Source: Pseudoalteromonas rubra (GTDB lineage: Bacteria > Pseudomonadota > Gammaproteobacteria > Enterobacterales > Alteromonadaceae). Taken from it: a DNA stretch of 64,000 nucleotides. This document shows, piece by piece, positions 37,185 through 46,578 of this stretch. The DNA is taken from NCBI RefSeq assembly GCF_005887115.1, contig NZ_PNCJ01000008.1:124001-188000 (forward strand), written 5' to 3'. Numbering within the stretch: position 1 is the first letter of the stretch; every line of letters starts with the position of its first letter. The notes under the pieces were generated by a model. It did no database searches. It was given only the letters and a program-made list of their open reading frames with translations, and was not told the origin of the DNA. The position numbers and the translations under genes were made by a program.

Positions 37185-37583
37185 ATGACGCTCACCACAC
37201 CTGGATTATTGTTCCCCGCAATCTCCCTGCTGCTGCTGGCATATACCAACCGGTTTTTAGTGCTGGCCCAGCTGATCAGAGAGTTAAACGCCAGAGAGGG
37301 TGAACACCTCAGGCCTCTGGTTATTGCCCAAATTGATAACCTCAAAAAACGCATCAAGCTTATTCGACTGATGCAGGTATGGGGGGTAATCGCCTTTTTA
37401 CTATGTACCTTGTCGATGTTTGCACTATTTATCGACGTAGCTGTTTTTGGAATAATCTTGTTTGGCGCCAGCCTGTGCTGCCTGACACTCTCTTTGCTTC
37501 TTTCCTTATATGAGATCCACATTTCCTGTGATGCCATTGCGATAGAACTTAACAATATTGAAAAAAAGCCAATACAAGATTAA
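37185..37583 (+). CDS. DUF2721 family membrane protein
   Basis: A 132-residue protein with three likely membrane helices: LLFPAISLLLLAYTNRFLVL, VWGVIAFLLCTLSMFALFI and VAVFGIILFGASLCCLTLSL. The basic segment between helices one and two (REGEHLRPLV..NLKKRIKL type) and general plan are of DUF2721. ACGGAG precedes the start at 37185. It is divergent from the DUF2007 gene. Function is unknown. Confidence 0.78.
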   Translation: MTLTTPGLLFPAISLLLLAYTNRFLVLAQLIRELNAREGEHLRPLVIAQIDNLKKRIKLIRLMQVWGVIAFLLCTLSMFALFIDVAVFGIILFGASLCCLTLSLLLSLYEIHISCDAIAIELNNIEKKPIQD

Positions 37584-37604
37584 GCAACTCAGTTTTTTGC
37601 TGGC

Positions 37605-37610
37605 TATACT
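37605..37610 (+). promoter_or_regulatory. -10-like TATACT before the HD-GYP gene
   Basis: TATACT ends 9 bp before an ATG at 37619. A transcript from it would begin about where that ATG lies, which favours the GTG at 37643, preceded by AGAGG, as the real start. Confidence 0.35.
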
Positions 37611-37642
37611 AACAGAGAATGCATACTGAGCAGAGGTTCTAT

Positions 37643-39169
37643 GTGAGCAGTTTTCTCTTTTCAAATGAGCCACTTAAGGATGATGAGCAAATTACCATAG
37701 ATAATGCATATTGGGATATCCTGGTGGTCGATGACGAAGAAGACATTCATCAGGTCACCAAATTGGTGCTATCGGACTTTCGGTTTGAGCAAAAACCGCT
37801 GCGCTTCCATCATGCTTATTCCGCCAAACAGGCAATGGACATACTGAACTCAGAGGAGTCCATTTCTGTTGGCTTAATTGATGTTGTTATGGAGAGCAAC
37901 CATGCTGGCCTGGATCTTATCAAATTTATCCGTAACGACATGGCCAACCATGATATTCGCCTTATTCTGCGCACCGGGCAACCCGGTGAGGCACCAGAAG
38001 AGTCTGTTATACGCGACTACGACATTAATGATTACAAAAACAAGACCGAGCTGACGGCTGTTAAATTAAAAACCTTGCTCTACTCAGCGTTGCGCTCTCA
38101 CCGCGATATTCAGACGATTGAACGGCACAAACAGGGGCTTGAGCGCATTATCGATGCATCCTCCAGCTTTTTGAAATGTAATAATGTTCAAGACTTTGCT
38201 TCAACCATTTTGTCTCACGTTGCTGATGTGATGGGTCTCAGCGATTCGGACATTTATTGCGCGGCCGCAGTCAACAAACAAAATGGCGCCGGGGCTGAAT
38301 TTCAGCTACTTGCCGCCTCTGGCGCTGGTATCGAGCCAGAACAAACCGCACTGCCCGATAAAGTGAAAAGCCGCTTTATAGAAACACATAATCGTAAAAC
38401 ATCCAGTAAATCTGATCATGAATATGTGGGCTATTTTACCAGCCAGGCTGGGTTAGAGACCATGCTGTATGTCAGTAAAAAAGGTCTGTTGCAGCCTACC
38501 GATTGTCAGTTACTCGCATTTTTTGCTAACAACATTGCTCTTGCATACGACAACCTGAATCTCAGAGAAACAGTCAAAGAATCACAAAAAGAGCTCTCCT
38601 ATATACTCGGAGAAGCGGTTGAGAAGCGCTCCAAAGAAACGGGCTCACATGTGAAGCGGGTGGCGCATTACAGTTTATTACTGGCCAAACTAGTTGGATT
38701 GAACGATTATAGGGCCGAAATTATAAAGCTCGCTTCACCTTTGCACGATATAGGAAAAATAAGTATTCCGGACGTCATTCTGAATAAACCTGGAAAGCTG
38801 AATGACGAAGAATGGGCAATAATGAAGACTCATGCCCAACAAGGTTATGAAATACTAAAAAACTCAACAAATGATATTTTGCAATGTGGCGCGATCATCG
38901 CTCACCAACACCATGAAAAGTGGGATGGCAGTGGCTACCCTCAAGGTCTGAAAGGTGAACAAATAGACATCGCTGGGAGAATTACAGCGCTTGCAGATGT
39001 GTTCGATGCACTGGGTAGTGTTCGATGTTACAAGCCTGTTTGGACACTTGAAGAAATTCTAACGGAGATAAAAAGCCAACGAGGTCAACAATTTGATCCC
39101 AAACTGGTTGATCTGTTTGTAGAAAATCTGGAACAATTCGTCGCAATACGTGATCAGTATCCAGATTAG
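37643..39169 (+). CDS. Response regulator c-di-GMP phosphodiesterase (REC-DUF3369-HD-GYP)
   Basis: A protein of about 508 residues. The N-terminal receiver has ILVVDDEEDIHQVT, phosphoacceptor D in GLIDVVMES and a lysine in INDYKNK. A GAF-like DUF3369 region follows (about 150-310). The C-terminal HD-GYP domain has SPLHDIGKISIPD, HAQQGYEIL and HHEKWDGSGYPQGL, so hydrolysis of cyclic di-GMP is expected. The GTG at 37643 gives the usual start SSFLFSNEP; an ATG at 37619 is the alternative. The kinase partner is not adjacent. Confidence 0.88.
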   Translation: MSSFLFSNEPLKDDEQITIDNAYWDILVVDDEEDIHQVTKLVLSDFRFEQKPLRFHHAYSAKQAMDILNSEESISVGLIDVVMESNHAGLDLIKFIRNDMANHDIRLILRTGQPGEAPEESVIRDYDINDYKNKTELTAVKLKTLLYSALRSHRDIQTIERHKQGLERIIDASSSFLKCNNVQDFASTILSHVADVMGLSDSDIYCAAAVNKQNGAGAEFQLLAASGAGIEPEQTALPDKVKSRFIETHNRKTSSKSDHEYVGYFTSQAGLETMLYVSKKGLLQPTDCQLLAFFANNIALAYDNLNLRETVKESQKELSYILGEAVEKRSKETGSHVKRVAHYSLLLAKLVGLNDYRAEIIKLASPLHDIGKISIPDVILNKPGKLNDEEWAIMKTHAQQGYEILKNSTNDILQCGAIIAHQHHEKWDGSGYPQGLKGEQIDIAGRITALADVFDALGSVRCYKPVWTLEEILTEIKSQRGQQFDPKLVDLFVENLEQFVAIRDQYPD

Positions 39170-39278
39170 TTTTTGTAAGCGAAATGTAAAAAATTCACTT
39201 GGATGTTTCTCTAAACTGTATTAGTATTAGGGAATCAACGTTGTCATTGCATTTTTGTTGAAATAAAAGGAATTTCAC

Positions 39279-40184
39279 ATGAGATTTGAACAACTCGAGC
39301 AATTCGTTGCTTTAGGCAATTTACGCCACTTTAGGCAAGCCGCAGAACAAACCAACATCAGTACTTCCGCACTCACCAGAAGCATTCAGACATTGGAAGA
39401 TGAGATTGGCTGCGAACTTGTCAAACGTTCTACCCGCTCCGTCAAACTGACCGAGCAAGGCGAGCTTTTTTTGAATTATTGTAAGTCGACCTTGTCGGAA
39501 TTAGACATAACGAGAAACACTATCAAGCAGAGCTTGTTTGGTCGTGATCAGCAGCGCGTTGTTGTTGGTTACACTGCACAAGCAAGCAGTATAGTGCCAA
39601 CGTCATGTGGACAGTTTTTGGCGGATTTCCCCAACGTCAAAGTTGAAATGCAACTTTTAAGTGAACACGATCTTCTTCGCAAGCTTCAGCTTGGCGAAAT
39701 CGATATCAGTGTTTACCTGGAGTCTGCAACCAGCTTAGTGAGTGATATCCATCTGCCCGACCAACTTGTTTTGTTTGTTGCTAAACAACATCCACTTGCA
39801 ACACAAGACAGTATTCGTCGCAGCGAGCTTGCTCAGTATCCTATGTATGGCTGCTTTTCCCAGTCAAAACAGGTGCAGAACATGCTCAATGAGGCGGTTG
39901 AAGGGCTTAACAAGTCAACCAATGTCAAAATCGGCAATATAAGCCAGGTGATTGATGGGCTGAAGAATAGCCAGAGCTTTGCAATTGCAAGCATTGAACA
40001 TTCTAAAGTCATTGCACAGGACCCTGAGCTAATCTTACTCAAGACTAACAAGGATGCGAGTCATGAACAGATTGTCGTGCAAACCAGTCACCAACTTGGG
40101 AGTGGTTCACACGTCAGTAACTTGTTGTCATTAATTGAACAAACAGCACAGAAAAATGCGGTTGCAACGGCCGTAAACAGTTAA
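39279..40184 (+). CDS. LysR-family transcriptional regulator
   Basis: A 301-residue regulator. The N-terminal winged HTH (MRFEQLEQFVALGNLRHFRQ, then ISTSALTRSIQTLEDEIGC) is typical, followed by a periplasmic-binding-like effector domain beginning near residue 90 (RVVVGYTAQASSIVPT). There is no divergent metabolic operon beside it, so neither effector nor target can be guessed. It is convergent with ubiA, with a 182-bp gap in which no gene or clear terminator is seen. Confidence 0.92.
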   Translation: MRFEQLEQFVALGNLRHFRQAAEQTNISTSALTRSIQTLEDEIGCELVKRSTRSVKLTEQGELFLNYCKSTLSELDITRNTIKQSLFGRDQQRVVVGYTAQASSIVPTSCGQFLADFPNVKVEMQLLSEHDLLRKLQLGEIDISVYLESATSLVSDIHLPDQLVLFVAKQHPLATQDSIRRSELAQYPMYGCFSQSKQVQNMLNEAVEGLNKSTNVKIGNISQVIDGLKNSQSFAIASIEHSKVIAQDPELILLKTNKDASHEQIVVQTSHQLGSGSHVSNLLSLIEQTAQKNAVATAVNS

Positions 40185-40366
40185 CCGATATGGCTAACCG
40201 TTTTTCTTGTCCTGTTTAGTTAAATGGGAGTTTTGAGCGAGTTTTAAGCAATACACTCAGTTCTAATGGCGAGGTTTTGGGCCTAAAGAATGGAGTCAGA
40301 AAGTAAAAAATTCGCTCACCCTTATCTTTCTTAACGTCATTTCAGCCCTACCGTTTTATTCGCTTA

Positions 40367-41233
40367 TTAAACGCCAGCGACCACACCTGCAAACATTGCC
40401 AGACCCACATAATTATTGCTCAAAAATGCCGTAAAGCACTTATCTCTGCTTCTGTCATTGATCTGCCATTGTAATTTTGCAAGCCAGATCCCAGCAACTG
40501 CAAACCCAACCCAAAACCACACTGACATAGCTACCTGAGTCGCCACCCAGGCCATGCAAGCCAGAAAAGCCAAATTCAACCCAGCAATCACATGCCTGTC
40601 CCAGCGTCCAAACAAAATGGCAGTGGACTTGATCCCGATGACCACATCGTCATCTTTATCAACCATGGCATACTTAGTGTCATAGGCAACCGTCCAGAGC
40701 AGGTTAGCAATAAACAGCACCCAGGCAACCACAGGGACCGCTTCCTGAGCCGCCATAAAGGCCATTGGGATCCCCCAACTAAACGCAGCCCCCAGCACGA
40801 TTTGAGGCAGGTGTGTGTAACGCTTCATAAAAGGGTAAACACTCGCCAACGCCAAAGCACCAAAAGACAATAAAATGGTCTGCCAGTTGAGCATCAGAAC
40901 CAGGATGAAAGAAGCACCAATGAGTGAAGCAAACAAGGTCAACGCCTCACCTTCACTCACCGCACCTCTGGCCAGAGGCCTTTGCGCGGTTCTTTTGACC
41001 GCGCCATCTACTTTACGATCAGCAAAATCATTGATTACGCAACCTGCGCTTCGCATCATGAAAGTGCCCAGAACGAATATGAGCAACAAATGCCAGTTTG
41101 GTACACCGTCAGATGCTATCCATAAGCTCCAAAGTGTTGGCCACATCAGCAGCAAAGTACCAATCGGCTTCTCGACACGCATTAACTGTTTGTATTCTTC
41201 GATGTGATCAGCTCGAAGCCGAGATAGCTTCAT
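40367..41233 (-). CDS. ubiA: 4-hydroxybenzoate polyprenyltransferase UbiA
   Basis: A 288-residue membrane prenyltransferase that attaches the polyprenyl tail to 4-hydroxybenzoate in ubiquinone synthesis. The two aspartate motifs are [15 protein letters not shown] and the [13 protein letters not shown] segment. Eight or so hydrophobic helices are present. Its start overlaps the ubiC stop by 4 bp, and UbiC makes its substrate, so the two act in sequence and are coupled in translation. Confidence 0.95.
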   Translation of the reverse strand: MKLSRLRADHIEEYKQLMRVEKPIGTLLLMWPTLWSLWIASDGVPNWHLLLIFVLGTFMMRSAGCVINDFADRKVDGAVKRTAQRPLARGAVSEGEALTLFASLIGASFILVLMLNWQTILLSFGALALASVYPFMKRYTHLPQIVLGAAFSWGIPMAFMAAQEAVPVVAWVLFIANLLWTVAYDTKYAMVDKDDDVVIGIKSTAILFGRWDRHVIAGLNLAFLACMAWVATQVAMSVWFWVGFAVAGIWLAKLQWQINDRSRDKCFTAFLSNNYVGLAMFAGVVAGV

Positions 41234-41760
41234 ACCTTAACTCCATTCAGGAATATCTCGCACACCAGCACATTGCTACCCTGGCGCGTGAACACACTGC
41301 GCCTTGCAAAATAGATATCGCTATCTAATGTGCCTTTACCAGGTAAAAATGAGGGTAATGTCTTTTTCTGTAGCTTTGTTACCTCAATTTCACCCCTTTT
41401 CCATGCCTGCTGATCAAACAAACGCTCTCCCAGCGGCGTGCTGCCTATGTTGTTTAGGCCGAGTGAATTCGCACTCTCAGGGATCCAGCTTTGCCCATAC
41501 ACCACAGGGGTATCATCACAATATAGCACGACCTCACGACACAGCGCACTGTCACACTTTAGGATAACCTTCACCTCATGTTCCAACTTACACACTTGTT
41601 CGCTGAGCACTTCTACATGCAAAACACCACACTTGGCGCGCAGCAGAGCAGTCAAAGAGCCAGTCTCGCACAACAATGGGTGCAACCTGTCTGGGATGAT
41701 GTCCTTATACTGGGCAAGTGACCCCCAGCTTGAACGCAATAAATTTGGCAGATTAAACAA
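41230..41760 (-). CDS. ubiC: Chorismate pyruvate-lyase UbiC
   Basis: A 176-residue enzyme splitting chorismate into 4-hydroxybenzoate and pyruvate. The active-site arginine region [21 protein letters not shown], the STPLGERLF turn and the glutamate in VCEIFL are visible. No in-frame ATG exists at the N-terminus; TTG at 41760 is the best start because a stop codon lies four codons upstream. It is the first gene of ubiC-ubiA, divergent from the FliL-like gene. Confidence 0.9.
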   Translation of the reverse strand: MFNLPNLLRSSWGSLAQYKDIIPDRLHPLLCETGSLTALLRAKCGVLHVEVLSEQVCKLEHEVKVILKCDSALCREVVLYCDDTPVVYGQSWIPESANSLGLNNIGSTPLGERLFDQQAWKRGEIEVTKLQKKTLPSFLPGKGTLDSDIYFARRSVFTRQGSNVLVCEIFLNGVKV

Positions 41761-41915
41761 GTCGATAATTCAATTCAGGTAATAACCGCGTCATAATAGC
41801 AAAGCTTACTCCGGCAAAAAAGTTTACCTTTCCCCAACTCACTGCTGTTCATAACCCGGTTTTACGTATAAACTAATCCTATTGTTGGTATTTAGTTAAG
41901 TATTTTCAGGCTATT

Positions 41916-42311
41916 ATGAATCGTATCTATGTCGCGTTGATGGCAATTGTGCTGATTTGTGTGAGTACAAACTTACGCGCTGAATCAACCGTTGGTTACT
42001 TTGGATTTGAGCCTGACATCATTACCAACTATATCGGACAATCCAATAAAAAGTTGGGTTATGTGCGCGTCACGGTCGATTTAATGCTTGATGACGTAAG
42101 CAATATCGCGGTTGTCGAACACCACACCCCATTACTGCGTGACGCCATAGTCCAGATATTGAGTAAAGAGCCAGAAGAAACAATAAAGTCACTAACCGGA
42201 CGTGAGGAAATTCGTCAGCGTTGTGCTGAAAAGCTTAAAACTTTATTAAAAGAAGAGACCGGACAAGAAATTATCCGGGAAGTGCTGTTTACCAAATATT
42301 TATATCACTAG
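41916..42311 (+). CDS. FliL-like exported protein
   Basis: A 131-residue protein with a signal peptide or anchor (MNRIYVALMAIVLICVSTNLRA). The body resembles the periplasmic domain of flagellar FliL: NKKLGYVRVTVDLML, then DAIVQILSKEPEETIKSLTGREEIR and a C-terminal VLFTKYLYH. FliL normally associates with the stator in a flagellar operon; no flagellar gene is nearby here, so this is an orphan copy. Motility function is uncertain. Confidence 0.82.
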   Translation: MNRIYVALMAIVLICVSTNLRAESTVGYFGFEPDIITNYIGQSNKKLGYVRVTVDLMLDDVSNIAVVEHHTPLLRDAIVQILSKEPEETIKSLTGREEIRQRCAEKLKTLLKEETGQEIIREVLFTKYLYH

Positions 42312-42336
42312 GCTGATCTGCGGATTAGTTCACTGC

Positions 42337-43146
42337 TCAATCCCGGGCCCGGGTCAACACTGCCACACCAATACCGGCGAGTAAGCCAAATAAATGCGCC
42401 CAGTTTGCCATATTGATAAACAAAACATCTGTAAAGCCTATTACCATCCAAACCAGCATAAAGCCAACAACAGGCGTGCTTATCAACGGCGATGAGTTTG
42501 GATGTAATACAGAGTGGATCCAGCAAAACCCTAACAGAGCATAAACCACGCCACTAAGCCCACCAAAGTTAGCATCAGCCAACAGGTACTGCATCCAGTT
42601 GCTCAGCAAAGCGCCAGCAATGAAAATCGCGCTTAACACCCAGTTACCTAAACGACGCTCAATCAGGTTACCCAAATATACCCACCAGGAAAGATTGAAC
42701 ACCAGGTGCAGCAAGCCAAAATGCAAAAAAGCCGGTGTGATCCAACGCCAGGGTGTATGAGGCTCAAACTGGAAGGTACTAAAGACAGGCTCAACACCAT
42801 AAATAAAGAAACTCAGATAAATACCCAGCGAGATAATAAAGACAGCTCTAAGCATCCAGCTCAGTTGGCAAAAACGGTGCCACAAATTCAGCTTGGTGCC
42901 CTGGTATATCAAAGGTGAATCTTTAGGAGACAGCTGCCAGGAAGCCGCAAGATACTTGTCATGGTATGGGTTGGTAACAAAGTCCTGCCAAATTTCATTT
43001 GCCTGAGACCATTGTTCGGTGCTCACCCACACTGACGTAATGTGTCCATCTTCACTGACAACACGGCATTCAATATGCTGAGTCCTCAGGTAGTCTGCGA
43101 CTCCCTGAACCGCGCGAGGATTATCGTGGGAGCCTAACAGTTTCAT
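42337..43146 (-). CDS. glpG: Rhomboid intramembrane serine protease GlpG
   Basis: A 269-residue membrane protease. The N-terminal cytoplasmic domain (about 1-80) is followed by six membrane helices. The catalytic serine is in FGGLSGVVYALLG and its histidine in NWAHLFGLLAG; the WRWITPAFLHFGLLHLVFN segment is the L1 region. It cleaves membrane helices inside the bilayer. It overlaps glpE by 4 bp, the same pair as in E. coli, but without glpD or glpR next to it. Confidence 0.93.
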   Translation of the reverse strand: MKLLGSHDNPRAVQGVADYLRTQHIECRVVSEDGHITSVWVSTEQWSQANEIWQDFVTNPYHDKYLAASWQLSPKDSPLIYQGTKLNLWHRFCQLSWMLRAVFIISLGIYLSFFIYGVEPVFSTFQFEPHTPWRWITPAFLHFGLLHLVFNLSWWVYLGNLIERRLGNWVLSAIFIAGALLSNWMQYLLADANFGGLSGVVYALLGFCWIHSVLHPNSSPLISTPVVGFMLVWMVIGFTDVLFINMANWAHLFGLLAGIGVAVLTRARD

Positions 43147-43460
43147 TTTGCCACGCTATCAGGCAACTCCTGTGCCCACTGTGTGAAGCCACCATCCATG
43201 CTGTAAACATCTTCAAACCCTTGCTCAGCAAGATAATTTGCGGCCCCCTGTGAGCTGACACCGTGATAGCACACGACGATGATAGGCTGCTCAAACTCTT
43301 TTTCCTGTAAAAAGTGTCCCAGATTATCATTAGACAGGTGCTCGGCGCCGGGAATGTGTCCCTGTGCAAACGAGTTAGCATCGCGAATATCCGCAATAAC
43401 CAGATCTGATTGCGCCAACATGTCTTTCGTTTGGGCCACTGAAATATGTTTAAAACTCAT
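43143..43460 (-). CDS. glpE: Thiosulfate sulfurtransferase GlpE (rhodanese)
   Basis: A 105-residue single-domain rhodanese. The active cysteine sits in VVCYHGVSSQGAA, with DIRDANSFAQGHIPGA and the terminal YSMDGGFTQW. It transfers sulfur from thiosulfate to cyanide or thiols in vitro; the physiological acceptor is not certain. Its ATGA overlap with glpG indicates coupled translation. A terminator of the upstream tdh gene lies just before it. Confidence 0.93.
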   Translation of the reverse strand: MSFKHISVAQTKDMLAQSDLVIADIRDANSFAQGHIPGAEHLSNDNLGHFLQEKEFEQPIIVVCYHGVSSQGAANYLAEQGFEDVYSMDGGFTQWAQELPDSVAK

Positions 43461-43483
43461 AATACTCTCAATTCATTAAGCAG

Positions 43484-43527
43484 ACACAAAAAACACCTCG
43501 TTGATGGCCACAGGCCCGAGGTGTTTT
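43484..43527 (-). terminator. Terminator of tdh
   Basis: AAAACACCTCG (43490-43500) pairs with CGAGGTGTTTT (43517-43527), with an inner GGCC/GGCC stem. On the minus strand the hairpin runs into TTTTTTGTGT, about 20 bp past the tdh stop. Confidence 0.85.
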
Positions 43528-43547
43528 CAACAAGGTAAGGTTGGACC

Positions 43548-44573
43548 TTAATCCCAGTTTAAGATCACTTTACCCGATTGACCAGAGATCATCGTATCAA
43601 AGCCCTGCTGGAACTCATCAACGTGGAACTGGTGGGTAATGATCGGCTCCAGGTTCAAGCCCGACTGGATCAAGCTGGCCATTTTATACCAGGTTTCGAA
43701 CATTTCACGGCCATAGATGCCTTTGATCACTAAGCCCTTAAAGATAACCTGATTCCAGTCTACCGCCATATCACTTGGTGGAATACCTAACATGGCAATT
43801 TTACCGCCATGGTTCATGTTATTCAGCATGCTGTTAAATGCCACAGGCACACCCGACATTTCCAGGCCAATATCAAAGCCTTCAGTCATGCCCAGCTCTG
43901 TCATGACATCTTCAAGCTTTTCTTGGCCGACATTCACTGCACGAGTAGCACCCATTTTGCGAGCCAGTTCAAGGCGATATTCATTCACGTCGGTGATTAC
44001 AACGTGACGGGCGCCAACGTGTTTTGCAACGGCAGCGGCCATGATCCCAATAGGACCCGCGCCTGTGATCAGTACATCCTCACCAACCAGGTCAAACGAC
44101 AGCGCCGTGTGTACAGCATTACCAAATGGGTCAAAAATAGAAGCAAGTTCGTCTGAAATGTTATCAGGGATCTTGAACGCGTTGTACGCCGGAATAACCA
44201 GATACTCTGCAAAAGAGCCCTCGCGGTTTACCCCAACACCAATTGTGTTGCGACACAAATGAACGCGGCCTCCGCGACAGTTACGACAGTGACCACAGGT
44301 AATATGGCCTTCGCCCGATACGCGGTCGCCAATCTCAAAGCCACGCACTTCCTGACCCATGTCGACCACTTCGCCCACGTATTCATGCCCAACCACCATA
44401 GGAGTTGGAATGGTGTTTTGTGCCCATTCATCCCACTTATAAATATGGACATCAGTACCACAAATGGCGGTTTTACGGATTTTGATCAGCAGATCGTTAT
44501 GCCCTACTTCCGGTTTGGGCGCATCCGTCATCCAAATCCCTTCTTCTGCTTTTAACTTGGATAATGCTTTCAT
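43548..44573 (-). CDS. tdh: L-threonine 3-dehydrogenase
   Basis: A 341-residue zinc alcohol-dehydrogenase-family enzyme that oxidises threonine to 2-amino-3-ketobutyrate. Catalytic zinc ligands are C38 ([11 protein letters not shown]) and H63-E64 (VGHEYVG); the structural zinc cysteines are C93, C96, C99 and C107. The NAD motif is [10 protein letters not shown]. All match E. coli Tdh positions. It follows kbl by 78 bp on the same strand, and the two encode the threonine-to-glycine pathway. Confidence 0.95.
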   Translation of the reverse strand: MKALSKLKAEEGIWMTDAPKPEVGHNDLLIKIRKTAICGTDVHIYKWDEWAQNTIPTPMVVGHEYVGEVVDMGQEVRGFEIGDRVSGEGHITCGHCRNCRGGRVHLCRNTIGVGVNREGSFAEYLVIPAYNAFKIPDNISDELASIFDPFGNAVHTALSFDLVGEDVLITGAGPIGIMAAAVAKHVGARHVVITDVNEYRLELARKMGATRAVNVGQEKLEDVMTELGMTEGFDIGLEMSGVPVAFNSMLNNMNHGGKIAMLGIPPSDMAVDWNQVIFKGLVIKGIYGREMFETWYKMASLIQSGLNLEPIITHQFHVDEFQQGFDTMISGQSGKVILNWD

Positions 44574-44651
44574 GTGTTTTCACTCGTTAGAAACACGCAA
44601 GCCCATGGCCTGCGTTAAAATTCGCTTATAGCTGAACGCCACCAGGACTAA

Positions 44652-45848
44652 TTAGATGACACCTAGCTCTTTACCAATGCGGATAAAGGCATCAATCGCT
44701 TTGTCTAGCTGCTCAGTGGTATGCGCCGCAGAGATTTGAGTACGGATCCGTGCCTGGCCTTTTGGTACCACCGGATAAGAGAAACCAATCACATAAATAC
44801 CTTCAGCAAGCAAACGGTCCGCCATATCCGATGCCACCTTTGCATCGCCCAGCATCACCGGAATAATGGCATGATCTTTACCTGCACAGGTAAAGCCTGC
44901 TGCTTCCATCTTAGTACGGAAGTGCGCGGCATTTTCCCACAGCTTGTTACGCAATGCCTGGCCTTCTTTCATCATATCCAGCACTTTGATTGAAGCTGTA
45001 ACAATAGACGGAGCCAGCGAGTTTGAGAACAGATAAGGACGAGAACGTTGACGTAACCACTCTACAATCTCTTTTTTGCCGGATGTATAACCACCTGAAG
45101 CGCCACCCAGTGCTTTGCCTAAAGTACCAGTGATGATGTCGACACGATCCATGACACCACAATACTCGGGCGTACCACGGCCATTTTCGCCAACAAAGCC
45201 CACGGCGTGAGAGTCATCGACCATGACCAGAGCATCATATTTATCCGCCAGATCGCATAGCTCAGACAGGTTACAGATAACCCCATCCATTGAGAACACC
45301 CCGTCAGTTGCAATCAGCTTAGTTTTTACGCCTGCCTCATCAGCAGCGATCAGCTGCTTTTCAAGGTCAGCCATATCGTTGTTGGCATAGCGGAAACGTT
45401 TTGCTTTACACAGACGCACGCCATCAATGATAGATGCATGGTTCAGTGAATCCGAAATAATTGCATCATCCGGACCTAAAATGGTTTCGAACAGACCCGC
45501 GTTGGCATCAAAACACGAAGAGTACAGGATGGTGTCTTCGGTTTGCAGAAAATCACTGATTTTGGCTTCCAGTGTTTTATGGATATCCTGAGTACCACAG
45601 ATAAAGCGCACAGACGCCACACCAAAACCATGATCGTCCAAACCACGCTGAGCAGAAGCTATCAAGTCTGGGTGGTTGGCCAGACCTAGGTAGTTATTTG
45701 CACAGAAATTGATAACACTTTCGCCGGTTGATACTGCGATTTCTGCTTGCTGCTGAGAAGTGATCACACGTTCTTTTTTGTATAAACCCTCAGCTTTTAC
45801 TTCTTCAATCTGTTGCTGAAGCTGGCTGAAAAATGCCGCTGCTCTCAT
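44652..45848 (-). CDS. kbl: Glycine C-acetyltransferase (2-amino-3-ketobutyrate CoA ligase)
   Basis: A 398-residue PLP enzyme that splits 2-amino-3-ketobutyrate with CoA to glycine and acetyl-CoA. Family features are [31 protein letters not shown], and the Schiff-base lysine in [16 protein letters not shown] near residue 244. It consumes the product of Tdh, whose gene is next on the same strand. The 172-bp upstream gap to gmhB contains two TTGCACGG copies but no gene. Confidence 0.95.
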   Translation of the reverse strand: MRAAAFFSQLQQQIEEVKAEGLYKKERVITSQQQAEIAVSTGESVINFCANNYLGLANHPDLIASAQRGLDDHGFGVASVRFICGTQDIHKTLEAKISDFLQTEDTILYSSCFDANAGLFETILGPDDAIISDSLNHASIIDGVRLCKAKRFRYANNDMADLEKQLIAADEAGVKTKLIATDGVFSMDGVICNLSELCDLADKYDALVMVDDSHAVGFVGENGRGTPEYCGVMDRVDIITGTLGKALGGASGGYTSGKKEIVEWLRQRSRPYLFSNSLAPSIVTASIKVLDMMKEGQALRNKLWENAAHFRTKMEAAGFTCAGKDHAIIPVMLGDAKVASDMADRLLAEGIYVIGFSYPVVPKGQARIRTQISAAHTTEQLDKAIDAFIRIGKELGVI

Positions 45849-46020
45849 CGGGAGTCTCCATTAGTTGCACGGAGTGTGTACACCTGGCACACACTAAAAT
45901 GCCGATATCGTTTATGGTCAATACCGGCTGTGTCATTTAGATCATTGTTGATATTTTAAAAGGTTCGCACCTTAATTGCACGGTTTGTGATTATCTTGTT
46001 CACCAGTGTATTGTAAACGT

Positions 46021-46578
46021 TTATGAGATAAACGGAGGCACATCAATAACCTGACGAAGTGAGCCACACACGTAATCAGCCGTTGCCCGCACTTCTGCTG
46101 TGAAAGTCTGGCCAGATTCCACCAATATCTTGGTTGCTACGCCTGCAGCCTGCGCCGCCTGCATATCAGAGCCTTTATCTCCAACCATTACACTGCGCTT
46201 GGGGTCGATATCGAACTCCTCAATAGCCTGAAGTAACATTCCTGGATTGGGTTTACGACAGTCACACTCTCGCTGGTAAGGAGGCTGGGCCTTATGTGGA
46301 TGATGAGGACAAAAATACACACGCTCAATCTCTATGCCATGGGCCAGAAACTGCTGGCACATCCAGTCTGTCAGCTGTTCAAACTGGGCTTCGTTATAAT
46401 AACCTCGGCCGATACCTGACTGGTTAGTGACGACGATAAGTTTGTAGCCCTGAGCCTGAAAGTGCTGACATGCTTCAAATACACCATCAATAAACTGAAA
46501 GTCTTCAATCTTGTGAACATAGGCATGGTCTTGATTAATCACGCCATCTCTGTCCAAAAATACGGCTTTGTGTGTCAT
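46021..46578 (-). CDS. gmhB: Heptose-1,7-bisphosphate 7-phosphatase GmhB
   Basis: A 185-residue HAD phosphatase removing the 7-phosphate from D-glycero-beta-D-manno-heptose 1,7-bisphosphate, a step toward ADP-heptose. The nucleophile motif is VFLDRDGVIN, with VVTNQSGIGRG and the zinc loop CPHHPHKAQPPYQRECDCRK, which marks GmhB, not histidinol phosphatase. It overlaps the heptosyltransferase gene by 4 bp (ATGA), so the two are coupled. Confidence 0.94.
   Translation of the reverse strand: MTHKAVFLDRDGVINQDHAYVHKIEDFQFIDGVFEACQHFQAQGYKLIVVTNQSGIGRGYYNEAQFEQLTDWMCQQFLAHGIEIERVYFCPHHPHKAQPPYQRECDCRKPNPGMLLQAIEEFDIDPKRSVMVGDKGSDMQAAQAAGVATKILVESGQTFTAEVRATADYVCGSLRQVIDVPPFIS

Noticed and set aside
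40185-40366. Terminator after the LysR gene
   Set aside because: Repeated TTAACCG/CTAACCG and a T-run are present, but they are direct and not inverted repeats, so no stem forms.
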